From Lotus japonicus (Eukaryota > Streptophyta > Magnoliopsida > Fabales > Fabaceae), in contig NC_080043.1 in assembly GCF_012489685.1 (NCBI RefSeq), positions 40,625,127-40,689,126 of the forward strand: a stretch of DNA of 64,000 nt, in the 5' to 3' direction. The number at the start of each line of letters is the position of its first letter. Positions within the stretch are counted from its first letter, which is position 1. The notes beneath the pieces were generated by a model, which was given only the letters and a program-made list of their open reading frames with translations, had not been told where the DNA came from and made no database searches. Below are positions 1 to 10,808 of the stretch, one piece after another. The translations under genes and the position numbers were made by a program.

Positions 1-372
1 ATTTCGGAGTGGAGATTCATTGATCTGGTGATCTTTGATATTTCGGGTTGGATGAACAACCCTAGGCAAGTCCAAATGTGGGGTTTGAGACTTAGCCATA
101 TGTTGGAATTCTTAGACTTTCCCCGGGAAATGTATTTTGGGTGGTTGATCTTTGAAAACTTAGAATGATAGAGCTTTGAAAAACTAAAGACTTGGGAAAC
201 TTAGACTTTGAGAAATAAACTCATAACTTGACTAATTCGAATTGAAACAATTTTTATTAACGTTTAAGCATAGGAGAACTGAAGGGGAAAATATTTACGA
301 AAGACGGGGAAAAGTCGACTTTGTTGTGGGTTTGGAGAGTTATCGGAATTGGGGGAAGCCACTAAGGTGAGC

Positions 373-575
373 TATGGTGATGATTGAAAGTCACCGAGTA
401 CTCTAGTACTCTTGGGGAGTGTTGTGGAGCCGTGTTGTATTGACCGACACCTAGTGCTCTTGTTGTTTGGGCTGTGTTGTATTGACCGACACTAGACCCT
501 TGTGTATTCTGTGGATGGAGTTGTGTTGTATTGACCGACACTTACTCCGAGTTGTGTTGTATTGACCGACACTAA
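373..575 (+). repeat. Hairpin array 1 in LTR (constant core, variable arms)
   Basis: Four copies of the core GTGTTGTATTGACCGACAC occur at about 432, 473, 522 and 552. The core folds as GTGTTG/CGACAC. Each copy is flanked by its own further inverted arms: GGG/CCC with a bulge on copy 2, GGAGT/ACTCC on copy 3, GAGTT/AACTC on copy 4, and a displaced GAGC/GCTC on copy 1. Two simpler hairpins precede the array: GGTGA/TCACC and GAGTAC/GTACTC with loop TCTA. Confidence 0.75.
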
Positions 576-663
576 CTCATGGGTTTGTTGAGATTGGGTT
601 GTGAGCTAAACACTTTCGTGGTAAGGACGATTCGTTGTTTGGCTAACCACGTTGCATTCAATC

Positions 664-901
664 GGGTGAATAACGGGAATGGTTCACCTGTGCATATCAT
701 GGTGAATAACGGGAATGGTTCACCTTGCATTAATGATGAATAACGGGAATGGTTCATCATTCGGTGAATAACGGGAATGGTTCACCAAGGATGAATAACG
801 GGAATGGTTCATCCAGGATGGATTTCATCCAGGATGGATAACGGGAATGGTCCATCCATAGTGAAAATGCTTCACTTGTGGCGAACGGGAACGCGTCACA
901 A
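664..901 (+). repeat. Hairpin array 2 in LTR (covarying arms, loop TAACGGGAATGG)
   Basis: Six units share the loop TAACGGGAATGG. Their arms are GGTGAA/TTCACC (three units), ATGATGAA/TTCATCAT, GGATGAA/TTCATCC and GGATGGA/TCCATCC. Every arm change on one side is matched on the other. Smaller hairpins are interleaved or follow: GGATG/CATCC (loop GATTT), AGTGAA/TTCACT (loop AATGC) and TTGTG/CACAA around an AACGGGAA core. This is seen directly in the sequence. Confidence 0.85.
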
Positions 902-1846
902 ATCCGGATACATATTGTGCATTTCACGCATACATTCATGCTGACTGAGATTGTGTGCTGTTTGTTTATTGAAGCAATGTTAGAGCCATAACATGCTAGG
1001 ATTGTTTATATGTATATATATCAACATATATCTATACCCCATATCACATGTTGAGTGTATATCTACTTATTGCTGTGAGTTGACCCTAGCGCCTTGGCTT
1101 TGTTTGTATGTTTGTGTTTGGGCGGTCGGCCTGCTGCCAGATGTCGATGGCCGACTGGTGTTCGATGGTCTCTCCCTCGGGGGGGATCAGATATGAGCTT
1201 GTGGATCGGGATGCCCCCACCGCTTGGGTGATCGATGTTGTGGGTCATCGAGCGACGTACCGGGGAAGGGTCATGGAGGACCGGACTGACGAGTGTGAAC
1301 ATCTGACAAAAGGAGTTCTACGACGCATGGAGCTGAGCTTCAACTTGCCGTCTTCAGTTCGCCGAGGACTCGGATGTGTGAGCAGTTATGGGTTGGTAGA
1401 GTTAGGCAGGCGTCATATTTGTGTAGAGCTCTGATTCGTTTTGCTTTTGGGACGGGGTAGGTTCCCGACGCATGGCTTTTGTGTGGTTCTCTTATTGAGG
1501 GATCACAGTGAGTCAGTCGGACTATAGGGGTCTTTGCTTAGGCCATTTTGAGGCCGACTTTCTCCCAGTGGATTGTAATTATAACCTTTTCACTCACACT
1601 TCTGGATCTGTAACTATTTGCCTACGGGCACACTACTTTGGAGTCACTGCGAGTGCGCGTGACATGGGAGTGCAGCTGAGGCTGTACATGTGTATATATT
1701 TGTGTGTTGGTTAGTTTAGTGGTTGGGTTTTGTCTTTATTTTCTATTGCTTGATTTAAAAGGTATCAAACGAAAAAAAATTACCTGTTTTCAGCGTAAAG
1801 TCTATTTTTGGTTACTAAAGTGACACCTGGAAATCGGGGTGTTACA

Positions 1847-2163
1847 ATTTTGGTATTGCTACTTCATTTGATGGTAGTCAAGGCAACTATCCACCATACT
1901 ACCAAGAACCTTCTTACATGCATAACATGCCATATGGTTATGAGCATGCTCCATATATGCCAAACCCACCATATTACCAACCTCCTATGAATTACCAAGG
2001 TTATTATGATCCATCAACAGGGTTTTCATATGATCAACAACAACAAATTGAACAACCAAGAAGTTCTGGAGTGTTTGATTATGTATTTGGAGGAATGGGA
2101 TATAATGATAGTCAAGTTGATGATGGAAGTTATGATCCCGCACGTCATTCTACAATGTGGTGA
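1847..2163 (+). pseudogene. C-terminal fragment of a Tyr/Pro/Gln-rich protein, probably hAT transposase tail
   Basis: An open frame enters directly from the LTR boundary at 1846 and runs about 105 codons to a TGA at 2161. The product is rich in Tyr, Pro, Gly and Gln (for example NMPYGYEHAPYMPNPPYY) and ends in RHSTMW. The LTR has cut it from its N-terminal part, so it cannot be expressed normally. I do not recognise a catalytic domain. The hAT assignment is an inference from position: the frame is followed by an AT-rich 3' region and then GC-rich subterminal repeats typical of plant hAT ends. Confidence 0.45.
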
Positions 2164-2679
2164 TTGATGAAGTGATAACTTTTGCTTTTGTTGAACTTCT
2201 TTATTTATATGAACTCTATAACTCTTATGAGTAGTAAATGTGTGTATGTACTCTATAACGTACAGTTATATGAGTAGTTAATGTGTGTTTGTACTTTATA
2301 TTTTATATATGTGGAATTGTGGATTTATTGTTTGATTTATGTTAATGGATGATCTTTATTAAATACATTAGTAGCTACTAATTTATTCATATCAATCATT
2401 TTCTAATGATTTTCTTTACTTTTTGACATGTTATGAAGATTTAAAATATATGTTATGAGTTTTTGTATAGTTTAGAAGTTACTATTATGATCTATATTAT
2501 AGGTTATATGATAATATATATATTTTCACATATTTTATGCATTTTAAGCATAATTTGTGAAAATCTGGGAACCATTCACCCCGCAACAGGCGCAACACAT
2601 ACCGCAGCAACTGTAATATCCGTTATCGCGAAATCCGCAACGCGACCGCGACCGCGACCGCGACCGATATTTAGAACCA
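2164..2679 (+). mobile_element. Probable hAT 3' untranslated and subterminal region
   Basis: An AT-rich stretch (2164-2560) is followed by a CG-rich tract (2580-2670) with repeated GCGACC/CGCAAC motifs, including about four tandem GCGACC units near 2640-2666, and then AGAACCAGGGGTG at about 2672. GC-rich subterminal repeats next to a terminal motif are usual for plant hAT elements. The other end is outside the window and the terminal inverted repeat cannot be verified, so the exact right boundary is uncertain by about 10 bp. Confidence 0.4.
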
Positions 2680-4365
2680 GGGGTGCGTCCATGATGGTGT
2701 TGTGGGTGGCCATCGGTGGTGGCTTCGTGAGGAAGAAAGAAACATGGTGTGCGTGGTTTGCACGAAGGAAGAAACGTGGTGATGTGTTCGGCCATGAGAA
2801 AGGAAGCAGGTGATGATGGTGGTTAGTCTCGTGGAGGGGAAGAGAAGGACGTTGTGTGGGTGCTGCCATGGTGGAGGAGAAACGGTGGTGATGAGAGGAA
2901 GGAGAAGGAACGTGATGATGGCCGTGTTCCTAGCTGCAGCAAAAAGAAAAGAAATGGGGAATAAGCAGCATGGTTGTGTGTCTGGGCAGCAAGGAGAAGA
3001 AAAGAAAAAGAAGTAGTTAGAAGAGGTGAAGAAAACATAATATATATAGAAGAAGAAATTGGAAATGGGTCTGCAGAAGAAGAAGGAAGGGAAAATGAAA
3101 AGTGTAATGAGAGAGAGAGAGGGATGTCGACAGAGTGAGTGAGGGAGGATAAGGATGTTTAGATATTTATGAAATATATTTTGTAAACTGTTATAAATTG
3201 ATTTAGACACTGAAGAATTTAGCTCACAGTGTTAAAGAGAAAAATTCGTAATTAATATATAATTATACTAAAATTTATGAGGAACTTTATGAAATAGTAA
3301 AATATAAATTATGATCACTTTGAGCAAATTAAAATGATCTATGAACTAAGAAATGAGTAGATATTTATCAAAGATCGGATAAGGATGAATAGATATTTAT
3401 TAAAGATATTTTGAGAAGATATTTTGTGAAGATATTTTTGAGAAGATATTTTGTAAACCGGTACAGATTTGTTTAGATATCGGAGGATTTAGCTCATAGA
3501 GTTAAGATAAAAATATGAGAGTGATTTCCGATTCTTCCTACTGATTCCAACGTATTTTAGACACGATATTCTCCCCGCTGAATCTTCTAATTCTTCAAAG
3601 AAATATCGGTATGATTTTTGGTTTTCGAGGCTTGTTTTTAATGCTATATATAGAGGTTGGCAAAACGCGGGAAAATGAAAGTTTCGCGATTCCGATATTT
3701 CCGGCTTCATTCTCCATGAATTCTAAGATAGGTTTTGGCGACATAATACCAAAACTCAACAGAGGTTTCCTTGTATTTTAGGTGGCTAATGCAAAGTCGG
3801 TGTAAAAACTATTTTACCCGATAAGTTACTTTTTGCATCGAATGTCGGAATAGAAAACTTCCTTCTGAAGAAAGATTGAAATCATCAAGAGAAATGGGTG
3901 TACGCGTGTGGAATCTTCATTTGATGTTCCGAATAGAAAAAGTCTTCATTGTCGGGTGATTCTAGGGTTTTGAAATACCAGGGTTTCAGTTTCGGCAAAC
4001 TTCCGATGATTGGAATCGGACGTTCGTAGATTCTAGAGTTTCGCCTCAAAACGATTGTGATATATGGAAAAAGAGAAGTTCTAACATTTCTCTGAAGATT
4101 TTTGGAAGAAATTCCTACAGTGTTCCAAGGGTGGAACATAGTTTTATTTCCTAAGGTTCTTGTCCTAGGTTTTAAAGCGAATATTAGTCGTGCTATAACT
4201 TAAATCGACTTCGATACAATCCTTTGACTTTTCCTGAACTTTCTCCTTCATAAATTTATTCCATTCGATAAATTCTTGTTCAGGTTTTCCTTCACGATAC
4301 GTCAAGCCTAATCGTAAATGGAAATCTCTTCCACTTATTCTAAGCTTAAAAACTTGGGTCTTACA
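2680..4365 (-). repeat. Gypsy LTR, 5' portion, inverted and truncated
   Basis: Read on the minus strand from 4365 it begins TGTAAGACCCAAG and follows the solo LTR that starts at 32295: the same promoter-proximal blocks, the same AT-rich segment (3160-3480 against 33000-33350) and a related purine/pyrimidine-biased segment (2690-3110 against 33400-33960). It stops at the probable hAT edge near 2680. The simplest reading is that the hAT element inserted into this LTR. Open frames on either strand here reflect base bias and are not genes. Confidence 0.75.
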
Positions 4366-4979
4366 TCATTCACCCGTTATTTTGTTTTTTTCAGCAATTA
4401 TTACGCTATCTAGCAGTAAATGCCATATATTTTTTCTGATCAACATCTAAACACGTTAATTGTAACAAATATATCAGGTACAAATTGGAAAACTACTTTT
4501 AAAACCATTGTGGAATAAACAATTGTCATGATAACAACATGAAAATTTGATTTAAAAAATGACTAAACTATGTAACACACCCAACGAATCAAACAGTTAA
4601 TGGTTAATCATACTATCATCTACTTTAAGAAAAAATTGATATATTAAATTAAAACATATTATCAATTTATTAATTTTAAAAATTTTCTGACTAAGTTATA
4701 CTTACATTAATTTTTTTTAAAAAATTGTTCAAGAAATAGAGTATACTTTATATCAGATTTCATATAGTTTGGAATGAATTAGATTATCTTTATATTTAAC
4801 AATTAATAGTGAGAATACTTTTAGCTAAAATAAATATAAAAGGCATATATATCATGCCTATTCCTTATTTGCAAGGATTTAATTTTTTGTATTGATATAT
4901 ATTATTTTAATTCAAAAACAATATAATGTTTTAGAAAAATTGAATCTTTTGGTTACAGGAGGAAAAGTAACAAATAAAA
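4366..4979. other. AT-rich spacer, no gene seen
   Basis: More than 70% A+T, no open frame of note and no recognised terminus. It lies between the inverted LTR fragment and the 3' end of the minus-strand LINE and may include the LINE 3' UTR. Confidence 0.5.
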
Positions 4980-4986
4980 TAGAAGA

Positions 4987-5550
4987 CTAGCTAACAAAAA
5001 CTAAGTACAAAGAAGCCATAACAAAGGGAGGCAGATCCTTCCACACCTGCCACCAAAAATTATCCTTTGCCACTTGACGTGCTAGATAGTCCGGAGCGTT
5101 ATTTTGATCACGAGGGACATAGACAAATCGCACCCATGTAAAACTCTGAGCAAGAAGCCTTATCCTTGTAACTGCATCTCTATCCCAGTATGTTGAAACG
5201 TCCTCGTTCCGTTGCAGCATATTCATGGCAGTGAGGCAATCCGAGGCACACACAACACGCAACAGCCCAAGACTGAGAGCATGAGTCAGTCCTAACTCTA
5301 TAGCCAAAAGCTTTGGTAAAAACGCGCTCTCTCCACTGAAACAAGATGAAACACCCGATACCCAACTCTCATTCACCCCACGTAGCACCTCCCCACACCC
5401 CATACGGCCAAGCCCACTAGACCAACTCCCATCCGAAGCCAGAAATATATCTGCTGCAACCGCCTCTGTATTCACAGTTGTAGAGTTCACGCTTCCCGCC
5501 TGCAAACCGGTAGAGTTATGGTGTTGTTTCAAGCTTTCTACATCGATCAA
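4987..5550 (-). pseudogene. LINE-type RNase H domain
   Basis: A 187-codon open frame with the plant LINE RNase H pattern: the first catalytic Asp in ASDGSW, GMGCGEVLRG-like strand, E in LLAIELGLTHAL, D in CASDCLTAMNML, and the C-terminal YVPRDQNNAPDYLARQ with the last acidic residue. It is the best preserved part of the LINE copy. It is separated from the zinc-binding segment by stops and lacks its own start context, so I treat it as a pseudogene fragment. Confidence 0.8.
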
Positions 5551-5565
5551 TAAGTTCCATAGGAA

Positions 5566-6584
5566 CTACTTCATCTGCCATCGCTGCTCCCCAAAAACTT
5601 TATTGTTCCGCCAACACCATGTCCACCACAGAAGCACGATTCCAAGGTTGTTGTGCTCGTGTTGCAGCAACTCTAAAAACCACAAATCGAAATCCATATG
5701 ACCAGCCAAGGTAGGTAGAATCGAGCTTAAGCTAGCCCACACGCTCCGCGACTCCGGACAACAACGAAAAATGTGGTCAACGTCTTCATTGTCAGCGTCG
5801 CAGCGGGGATACACTGCACTCTGAGCCAGATGGCAACGGAGCCGCTTGGCATTAGTGGGAATAGCACCCTTCTCAATCAACAAAGAAAGTACCTTATTTT
5901 CTCCGGAACCTTGGTCTTCCAAATGCTATAATTCTCCAGATTCATACCAGTCACCAGATCATGCGCCGAGTGGGTCGTGTATGACCCATATGGGCTTCCT
6001 GCCCAGCGTATGGAATCCGGTTTCCCAGCACTCAAAGGGCCTAGAACTCTCATAATCTCTTGAACAATATGTTGCGGTAGTATGCTATACAAGCCAGCTA
6101 TGTTCCATGTGCCATTAACCCACAAATCACGAACCTTAAGCATGCTATCTAATATATGTACAAATGGAAGGTGATGACATAATTTACCAGAACCCAACCA
6201 ATCGTCAAACCAAACTTATGAAGCTCCATCACCAAGCATCGGGAGATATCCATCCCTATCATGCTCCATCGCTCTTGCTATGCCCCTCCAAACATAGGAA
6301 AACCCACTCTTGTAGCAGCATGTAAAGATGATGTAACCCTTCAAATAACGCTGAGTAAGAGCTTTGACCCATGGCATATGTGGCTTATGTAAGAAGTTGT
6401 CCACCAATTTTCCCAGAAAGGCCACATTGTTCAAACGAGCACCTCTTAATCCCAACCCACCTTGGTCCTTAGGGAGAGTCACGTCATGCCAAGGACCTAA
6501 ATTCCAACCCCAAGTCTGCCCTCCTTTGGCCCATAAACAGCTTCGGATCCGCTTGTCAATGGTCTCACAAAATGACTGAGACAA
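5566..6584 (-). pseudogene. LINE post-RT region and zinc-binding RT-associated domain
   Basis: From 6584 to 6216 comes a post-RT segment (RIRSCLWAKGGQTWGWNLGPWHDVTLPKDQGGLGLRG, here split by normal wording of the family: a clamp before a GGLG motif). From 6197 to 5566 comes the zinc-binding domain: RWAGSPYGSYTTHSAHDL, W-K-TKVPEKIRYFLC, then RCHLAQSAVYPRCDADNEDVDHIF with paired Cys and His, and an SRSVWASL segment. A frame change near 5880-5920 and a break near 6200 interrupt it. Confidence 0.75.
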
Positions 6585-6653
6585 CCAAAGTGTTGCATTG
6601 TGTACATAGGAAGGGAGGACAACACTTATTTAGCTAGGCATAACTTCCCAGCT

Positions 6654-7653
6654 CTAATTTAACAATCGCGGCTTCCAAGAAGCCAACCTAGTGGTGACTT
6701 TATCCAAGAGAGGAGCAAACGCCTCCTTAGTGACTCTCCCCTTCAAGAGAGAGATACCAAGGTACTTGCCAAGATTGCTAGCTCTTTGTATGGCCAATAT
6801 AGACGATAGCTCTTGTTGAATCTGAGACCCTACAGTCTTTGAACAAAACATCCTTGACTTCTCCAAGTTGACTCTCATTCCTGATACCTCAAAAAAGTAC
6901 TTCAACACCTTGGCCATGACTTGTACCTGCTTCCTATTGGCTTGGCCAAAGAGCAAGACGTCGTCTGCGATGCCTCTTTCGTGATCCGAATAGGACACGA
7001 AGAAAATCCCAACTAACCCTGTCATATGCTTTTTCCAAGTCGACCTTCAGAGCCACCGAACCTCCCTTCCGTTTGTAGGTGTGAATAGTGTGCATCACCT
7101 CTTAGGCTAGAATAATGTTGTCTTTAGTACGACGACCGAGGATAAAGCTTCCATGTAGCGGACCAACAAGATCATCTAGAAGAGGTCTAAATCTATTAAC
7201 CAACACCTTAGTGATGAATTTGTATGCCACTTTGCACAAGCTGATTGAATGAAGATCCTTGTAGCGAAGCAGGTTCTCCACCTTCAGGATGAGGAAAATC
7301 AAAGTCTCTAGAAGAGAAGGATCACCCTTCCCTTGGGCAAAGGCTTCGACAACCATATGATGAAGATCATGTTTGATAATGTGCCAATACTATTTGTAGA
7401 AAAAAGCTTGGAACCCATCTGCACTAGGGGCTTTAAAGGAGTGCATAGCCATAACCTCCTGGTGGAACTTCTCAATAGAAACAGGGGTGACGAGAGTGGC
7501 CCTATCCTCTTTAGAAATGGTTGATGGTTGGTTCTCCATAATATAATTCTTGACAACCTGTGAATCAATAGAGAAAAGGTTAGTGAAAAAAATTGTGCTC
7601 CATCCTTCAACACACCAGGCTCCATGCTCAAACATCCCCCATAAGTAGGCCAT
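6654..7653 (-). pseudogene. LINE reverse transcriptase with central deletion
   Basis: Pieces in order: a lead segment with SFKAPSADGFQAFF (7653-7390), then ISLCKVAYKFITKVLVNR and GSFILGRRTKDNIILA (7356-7102), then the motif A region DLEKAYD near 7045, and then almost at once the motif C region IADDVLLFGQ (about 6970), where the consensus is FADD. Motifs A and C are normally about 100 residues apart, so motif B and its surroundings have been deleted near 7000-7020. The segment ends with the L-G-K-YLGISLLKGRVT block. It cannot be active. Confidence 0.8.
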
Positions 7654-8289
7654 GAATTTTATCCATCTTCCTCCGCACTATCGTTTGTGTATGGCAGAAT
7701 TTGGTGTTGTGATCCCCAAACCTCACCCAATTCTCTCGTGACTTTTGAAACCATGTCAGTTCCTCCTGAAGCAAAATTTGCTCGTACTCCTCCCTCAAGC
7801 TCTTCTCCAATCGCAAGGTGGACTTGGTTTCCTATGCCATCAAAACTTGTTGTAAGCTTTGCAAGCGGCGCTCCACTCGTTTCTTCGTCCAAGTGATGTT
7901 CCCAAACACATTCCTATTAAAAGCCACAGATGTTGACCTGACATTACTGAGTTTTCCAACCAAAGAAGGAGGGGGTTCCTTCCAAGTATCCCGCACCATA
8001 GGCTCAAAGGAGGGGTTGTCGCCCATACTACATGGAAACAGAAGGGTCGTTCAGCGTGAGTGTGAACAGAAATCGTGCATCGCACTAGGACTGGACAGTG
8101 ATCCGAGTAAACCCGTGCAAGATGCTCAACATACGCTTCAGAAAAGCGGAGCCGCCAAGATACATCTCCTAGTGCCCTATCCAAGCGCTTAGCAACTATC
8201 TTATGGGCGCTAATTGTTCTCTCCCATGTAAACTTGCTTCCTAACGCACCCAAGTCGATAAACTCACATTCTTCTATCATGGAAAGCAT
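7628..8289 (-). pseudogene. LINE endonuclease C-terminus and linker
   Basis: The frame starting at 8289 reads like the end of an exonuclease-endonuclease-phosphatase domain: CEFIDLGALGSKFTWER, then KRLDRAL, then YSDHCPVLV, the SDH(C)P motif that holds the catalytic His. After a frameshift near 8020 the linker continues (FNRNVFGNI, then ELTWFQKSRENWVRFGD at about 7760-7720), which matches the conserved W-x-Q-K-S-R-x-x-W segment before plant LINE RT domains. It is broken by at least two frame changes. Confidence 0.8.
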
Positions 8290-8329
8290 GCGAAGGGCTC
8301 GAGCCTCACTGAATTAACCTCCCCCCCAA

Positions 8330-9540
8330 CATAGACGATAAATGTAGACGTTGAGTGCAGTCTTCTAAGACGATCTGATTTCTTTGGTTTATTTTGCATG
8401 AGTTGACCTGAAGCTTTGACTTGTTCTTCCAAAGACGGTCTTGATGCTTTGACTCTAATTGCATAGACTGTCTTGTATCTTGATCATTTTCTCTTCTCTT
8501 GCTCAGACGATGTAGTATATTTAACTTTCTTTACTTGTACCGTCTGCCCTTATTGCTTTGACTTTTTTCCTCTTATGTTGAGCGTCTTCTTACATAATCT
8601 TGTGCTTTGAATATCAAATGACGAGGGATGTGAATCATAAGTGTTGTTTTCCTGAAATGTAATTCATGTGAAGTTTTAAGCATAACACTTATACTCTTGA
8701 AATTTGTTATCATTCAAAATATGATAAACGATTTATCTTGCGTTTGAACTTAACAAAGAATACTTGTATGGAGAAGTCCTTAATAATTGTGCTTAGTGAA
8801 ATCTTGGTATAGCCAAGGACTAGATGTAGCTCTATCGTTCAAGGGGTGAACCAGGATAAAAATGATGGTGTTCATTGACTCCTTCTCTACACTCACATTT
8901 CCGCTACACCAAATGACACCAACCCAAGCAACAATGTTCTTAATCATTTGGAAATCCAAGTTTTGGATGACACAATTCAAACCCCCTTTCTTGTGCTAAT
9001 TCTGATTCAAATTCATCAACTTCCATTCTTCATCAAGCAATCAAGAAAGAAAAGTCTTTACTTCATTTGAGAGAAATACCTAAGAGTCAAATCTCTATAC
9101 TCAAATCTCTCTAGTTTGAGAACTCAAAGTACATACCAGAGTCAAATCCTCTCAAACACTTTGTAGTTCCTTTGCTTAGCATTTTCTACTATCCCTCTTG
9201 TGAGAAGAGAACCTTGTAGAGACAAACGATCTTGAAAAAGATCTTAGGAGAAGTCCTGAACATTACTTTGTAAAGGAGGGGAGTCCTTAGAATACTTGGT
9301 TGGGAGAAGTCCTGTCTAACACTTGGTTAGAAGAACTTCTGCAAAATACTTGGTTGAGAGAAGTCTTGTCTAATATTTGGTGTAGGAGAAGCCATTGATA
9401 CTTGTTTAGTGAAATCTTAGTTAAGCCAAGGACTGGACGTAGCCCCATCGTTTTTAGGCGAACCATGATATAGTTCTTTTGTTTATATCGTTTATTACTT
9501 TACGCACTTATCCCTTTCTTGTGTTGTATTATTCCATTTC
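8330..9540 (+). repeat. Copia (SIRE/Maximus-like) LTR remnant
   Basis: The segment has no coding potential but carries phrases typical of legume SIRE-type LTRs: a degenerate tandem motif of about 30 bp (GGAGAAGTCCTG..., ACTTGGTTGAGAGAAGTC) at 9240-9390 and the block AGTGAAATCTTAGTTAAGCCAAGGACTGGACGTAGC at 9405-9440, split here for length. A second version of that block lies at 8798-8850. Assignment rests on my recollection of the family; no intact terminus or TSD was found. Confidence 0.45.
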
Positions 9541-10628
9541 AGGATCTGGAGGGCCTTTCATTTTGGCTTCCTCAGATACCCCTCTTTAGAGCTAACGTCC
9601 CATGCTATTAATCTGTTCAACGACGTTGTGGTAGGTGGTTCCATCTTGTTGGTGGATCTTGTGAGGTTTTCGTGATCGGAGTGCTCTGGTAGAGTAAGGG
9701 AGTGGGTTATTTTGATGCTCCACGAACTGTTCCTTTGGCTGGGGGTGGAAGAGATCAAAGATGTGATTTTCCTTCTAAGGCCAAAGAGATCATGATTGTT
9801 GGGTTGTCTCGGGGCTCTTCCTGCTAGAGCTATCAACCTTCACTTCTCTTCCCGGAGATTGTCGTCGTTGCTCCATTGGCTGACAATGAGGAGGGAATGA
9901 GCCCTTTGGCGGTTCTCTTTCCTAAAGTGGGCGTGAAGCCCTCTATGTTTGTTTTTAATGCATGTTGCTATGAGAGGGTGTTGTGCCCTTGCCCCTCCCC
10001 TCCTATGATCAGCAATGGTTTGGGTGAGAGTACGATAGCTGCGTTGGAGGTCCCTTGGACGGAGCATAGGATGAGAGGTCAGCCAAGGAAGAATGTTGTA
10101 GTAGGGGAAAAAAGGGAGATTGGAGCGTCGATCGAAGAGGTTGTTGATATCTCGGTGGTTGAGGTTTCTCTTGAGAAAGACTCTTCTCTGATCCCACTGT
10201 TGCAAAGATCCCATTGTTGCATAGGGTGTGATTGGTTGGTTTTGGTCCTGGTCTGGGTGATTTTTTGTGGGCGTTTAAGGTCTTTTTCCTTTCCTTACGA
10301 TGTTTTATGGTTGTTGGTCTTACTTGTTTTGTATTCTCTACTTCATAGTGCATGTCAAAGTTTTTGCTACATATATCCTTTATCTTTCCAAAAAAATTAT
10401 TAGTCTTGTTTGTAAGTTGTTAAGGGATTCTTGGTGTTTCAAAATTCTAAGAAGGTATGGTTTTGGCAAAGTGGATGGCGTGCAACCCTATTTGAAAAAT
10501 AGAGGATGCTATGTGGAGAGAAAGATGGCAAGGGGATGAAATAGTTAGGGAAAATATGTTAAACAATAGTAAAGAGAGTTTCACACGAGAAAGAGTTCAA
10601 CAACCAAGGAAAATAAAATAAAAATCAT
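9541..10628 (+). other. Unassigned, possibly LINE-derived segment
   Basis: Moderately GC-rich, unlike its AT-rich neighbours. A 175-codon frame (9876-10403) shows no domain I recognise. The stretch 10230-10400 is T/G-rich and ends in TTTATCTTTCCAAAAAAATT, which resembles the 3' end of a plant L1 element on the plus strand. No TSD was identified. This is a weak call. Confidence 0.25.
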
Positions 10629-10633
10629 GTTAT

Positions 10634-10808
10634 TGTTGTGAATAGATGACCACATGCGCCAATGGGCCAAGTCCATATGTTTTTGTCTCCCTAATGCTAT
10701 AAATAAGAGGATGATGCACCAAGCATCACACACCTTATTCCACACAATATTCCTTGTCTTACTCTTGCTCCTCTCTTCTCCCCTCTCCCTTCTACTATTT
10801 TCTTAACA
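10634..10808 (+). repeat. Copia 5' LTR (175 bp)
   Basis: Starts TGTTGTGAATAG and ends TTCTTAACA; the 3' copy is nearly identical. It contains CTATAAATA at 10698-10706, the likely TATA box, followed by CACCAAGCATCACACACC. The terminal CA is intact here. Confidence 0.95.

Larger units (their letters stand above)
1..1846 (+). repeat. Ty3/gypsy LTR, 3' part, cut by window edge
   Basis: The right end (GGTTACTAAAGTGACACC, then AATCGGGGTGTTACA, ending at 1846) is the same terminus that closes the LTRs ending at 16915 and 36937 and, in inverse orientation, opens those at 38784 and 45914. Sequence around 1070-1800 (the TTGACCCTAGCGCCTTGGC block, the GGCGGTCGGCCTGCTGCCAG block and the CTCTGATTCGT block) also recurs in those copies. 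The left end and its TSD lie outside the window, so solo LTR and full element cannot be told apart. It carries two hairpin arrays, listed separately. Small open frames inside it are not genes. Confidence 0.85.
4980..8300 (-). mobile_element. Decayed L1-type LINE (non-LTR retrotransposon), 5'-truncated
   Basis: On the minus strand, from 8300 down, the domains appear in plant L1 ORF2 order: the C-terminal part of an endonuclease, a linker, reverse transcriptase, a zinc-binding RT-associated domain and a plant-type RNase H. They are spread over several frames with stops and frameshifts. ORF1 and the first part of the endonuclease are missing, the usual 5' truncation of L1 copies. The 3' edge is near 4980; no clear poly(A) or target duplication was located. 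Confidence 0.85.

Noticed and set aside
1108..1434. 108-codon frame in the first LTR
   Set aside because: Falls within LTR sequence shared with other copies, in which the frame is not conserved.
2463..3210. Frames of 97-179 codons on both strands around the hAT/LTR junction
   Set aside because: They cross the junction of two different repeats and reflect purine/pyrimidine strand bias.
9876..10403. 175-codon plus-strand frame as a possible gene
   Set aside because: No domain, no splice signals, and the 3' part is T/G-rich in the manner of a LINE tail. Left as an unassigned segment.
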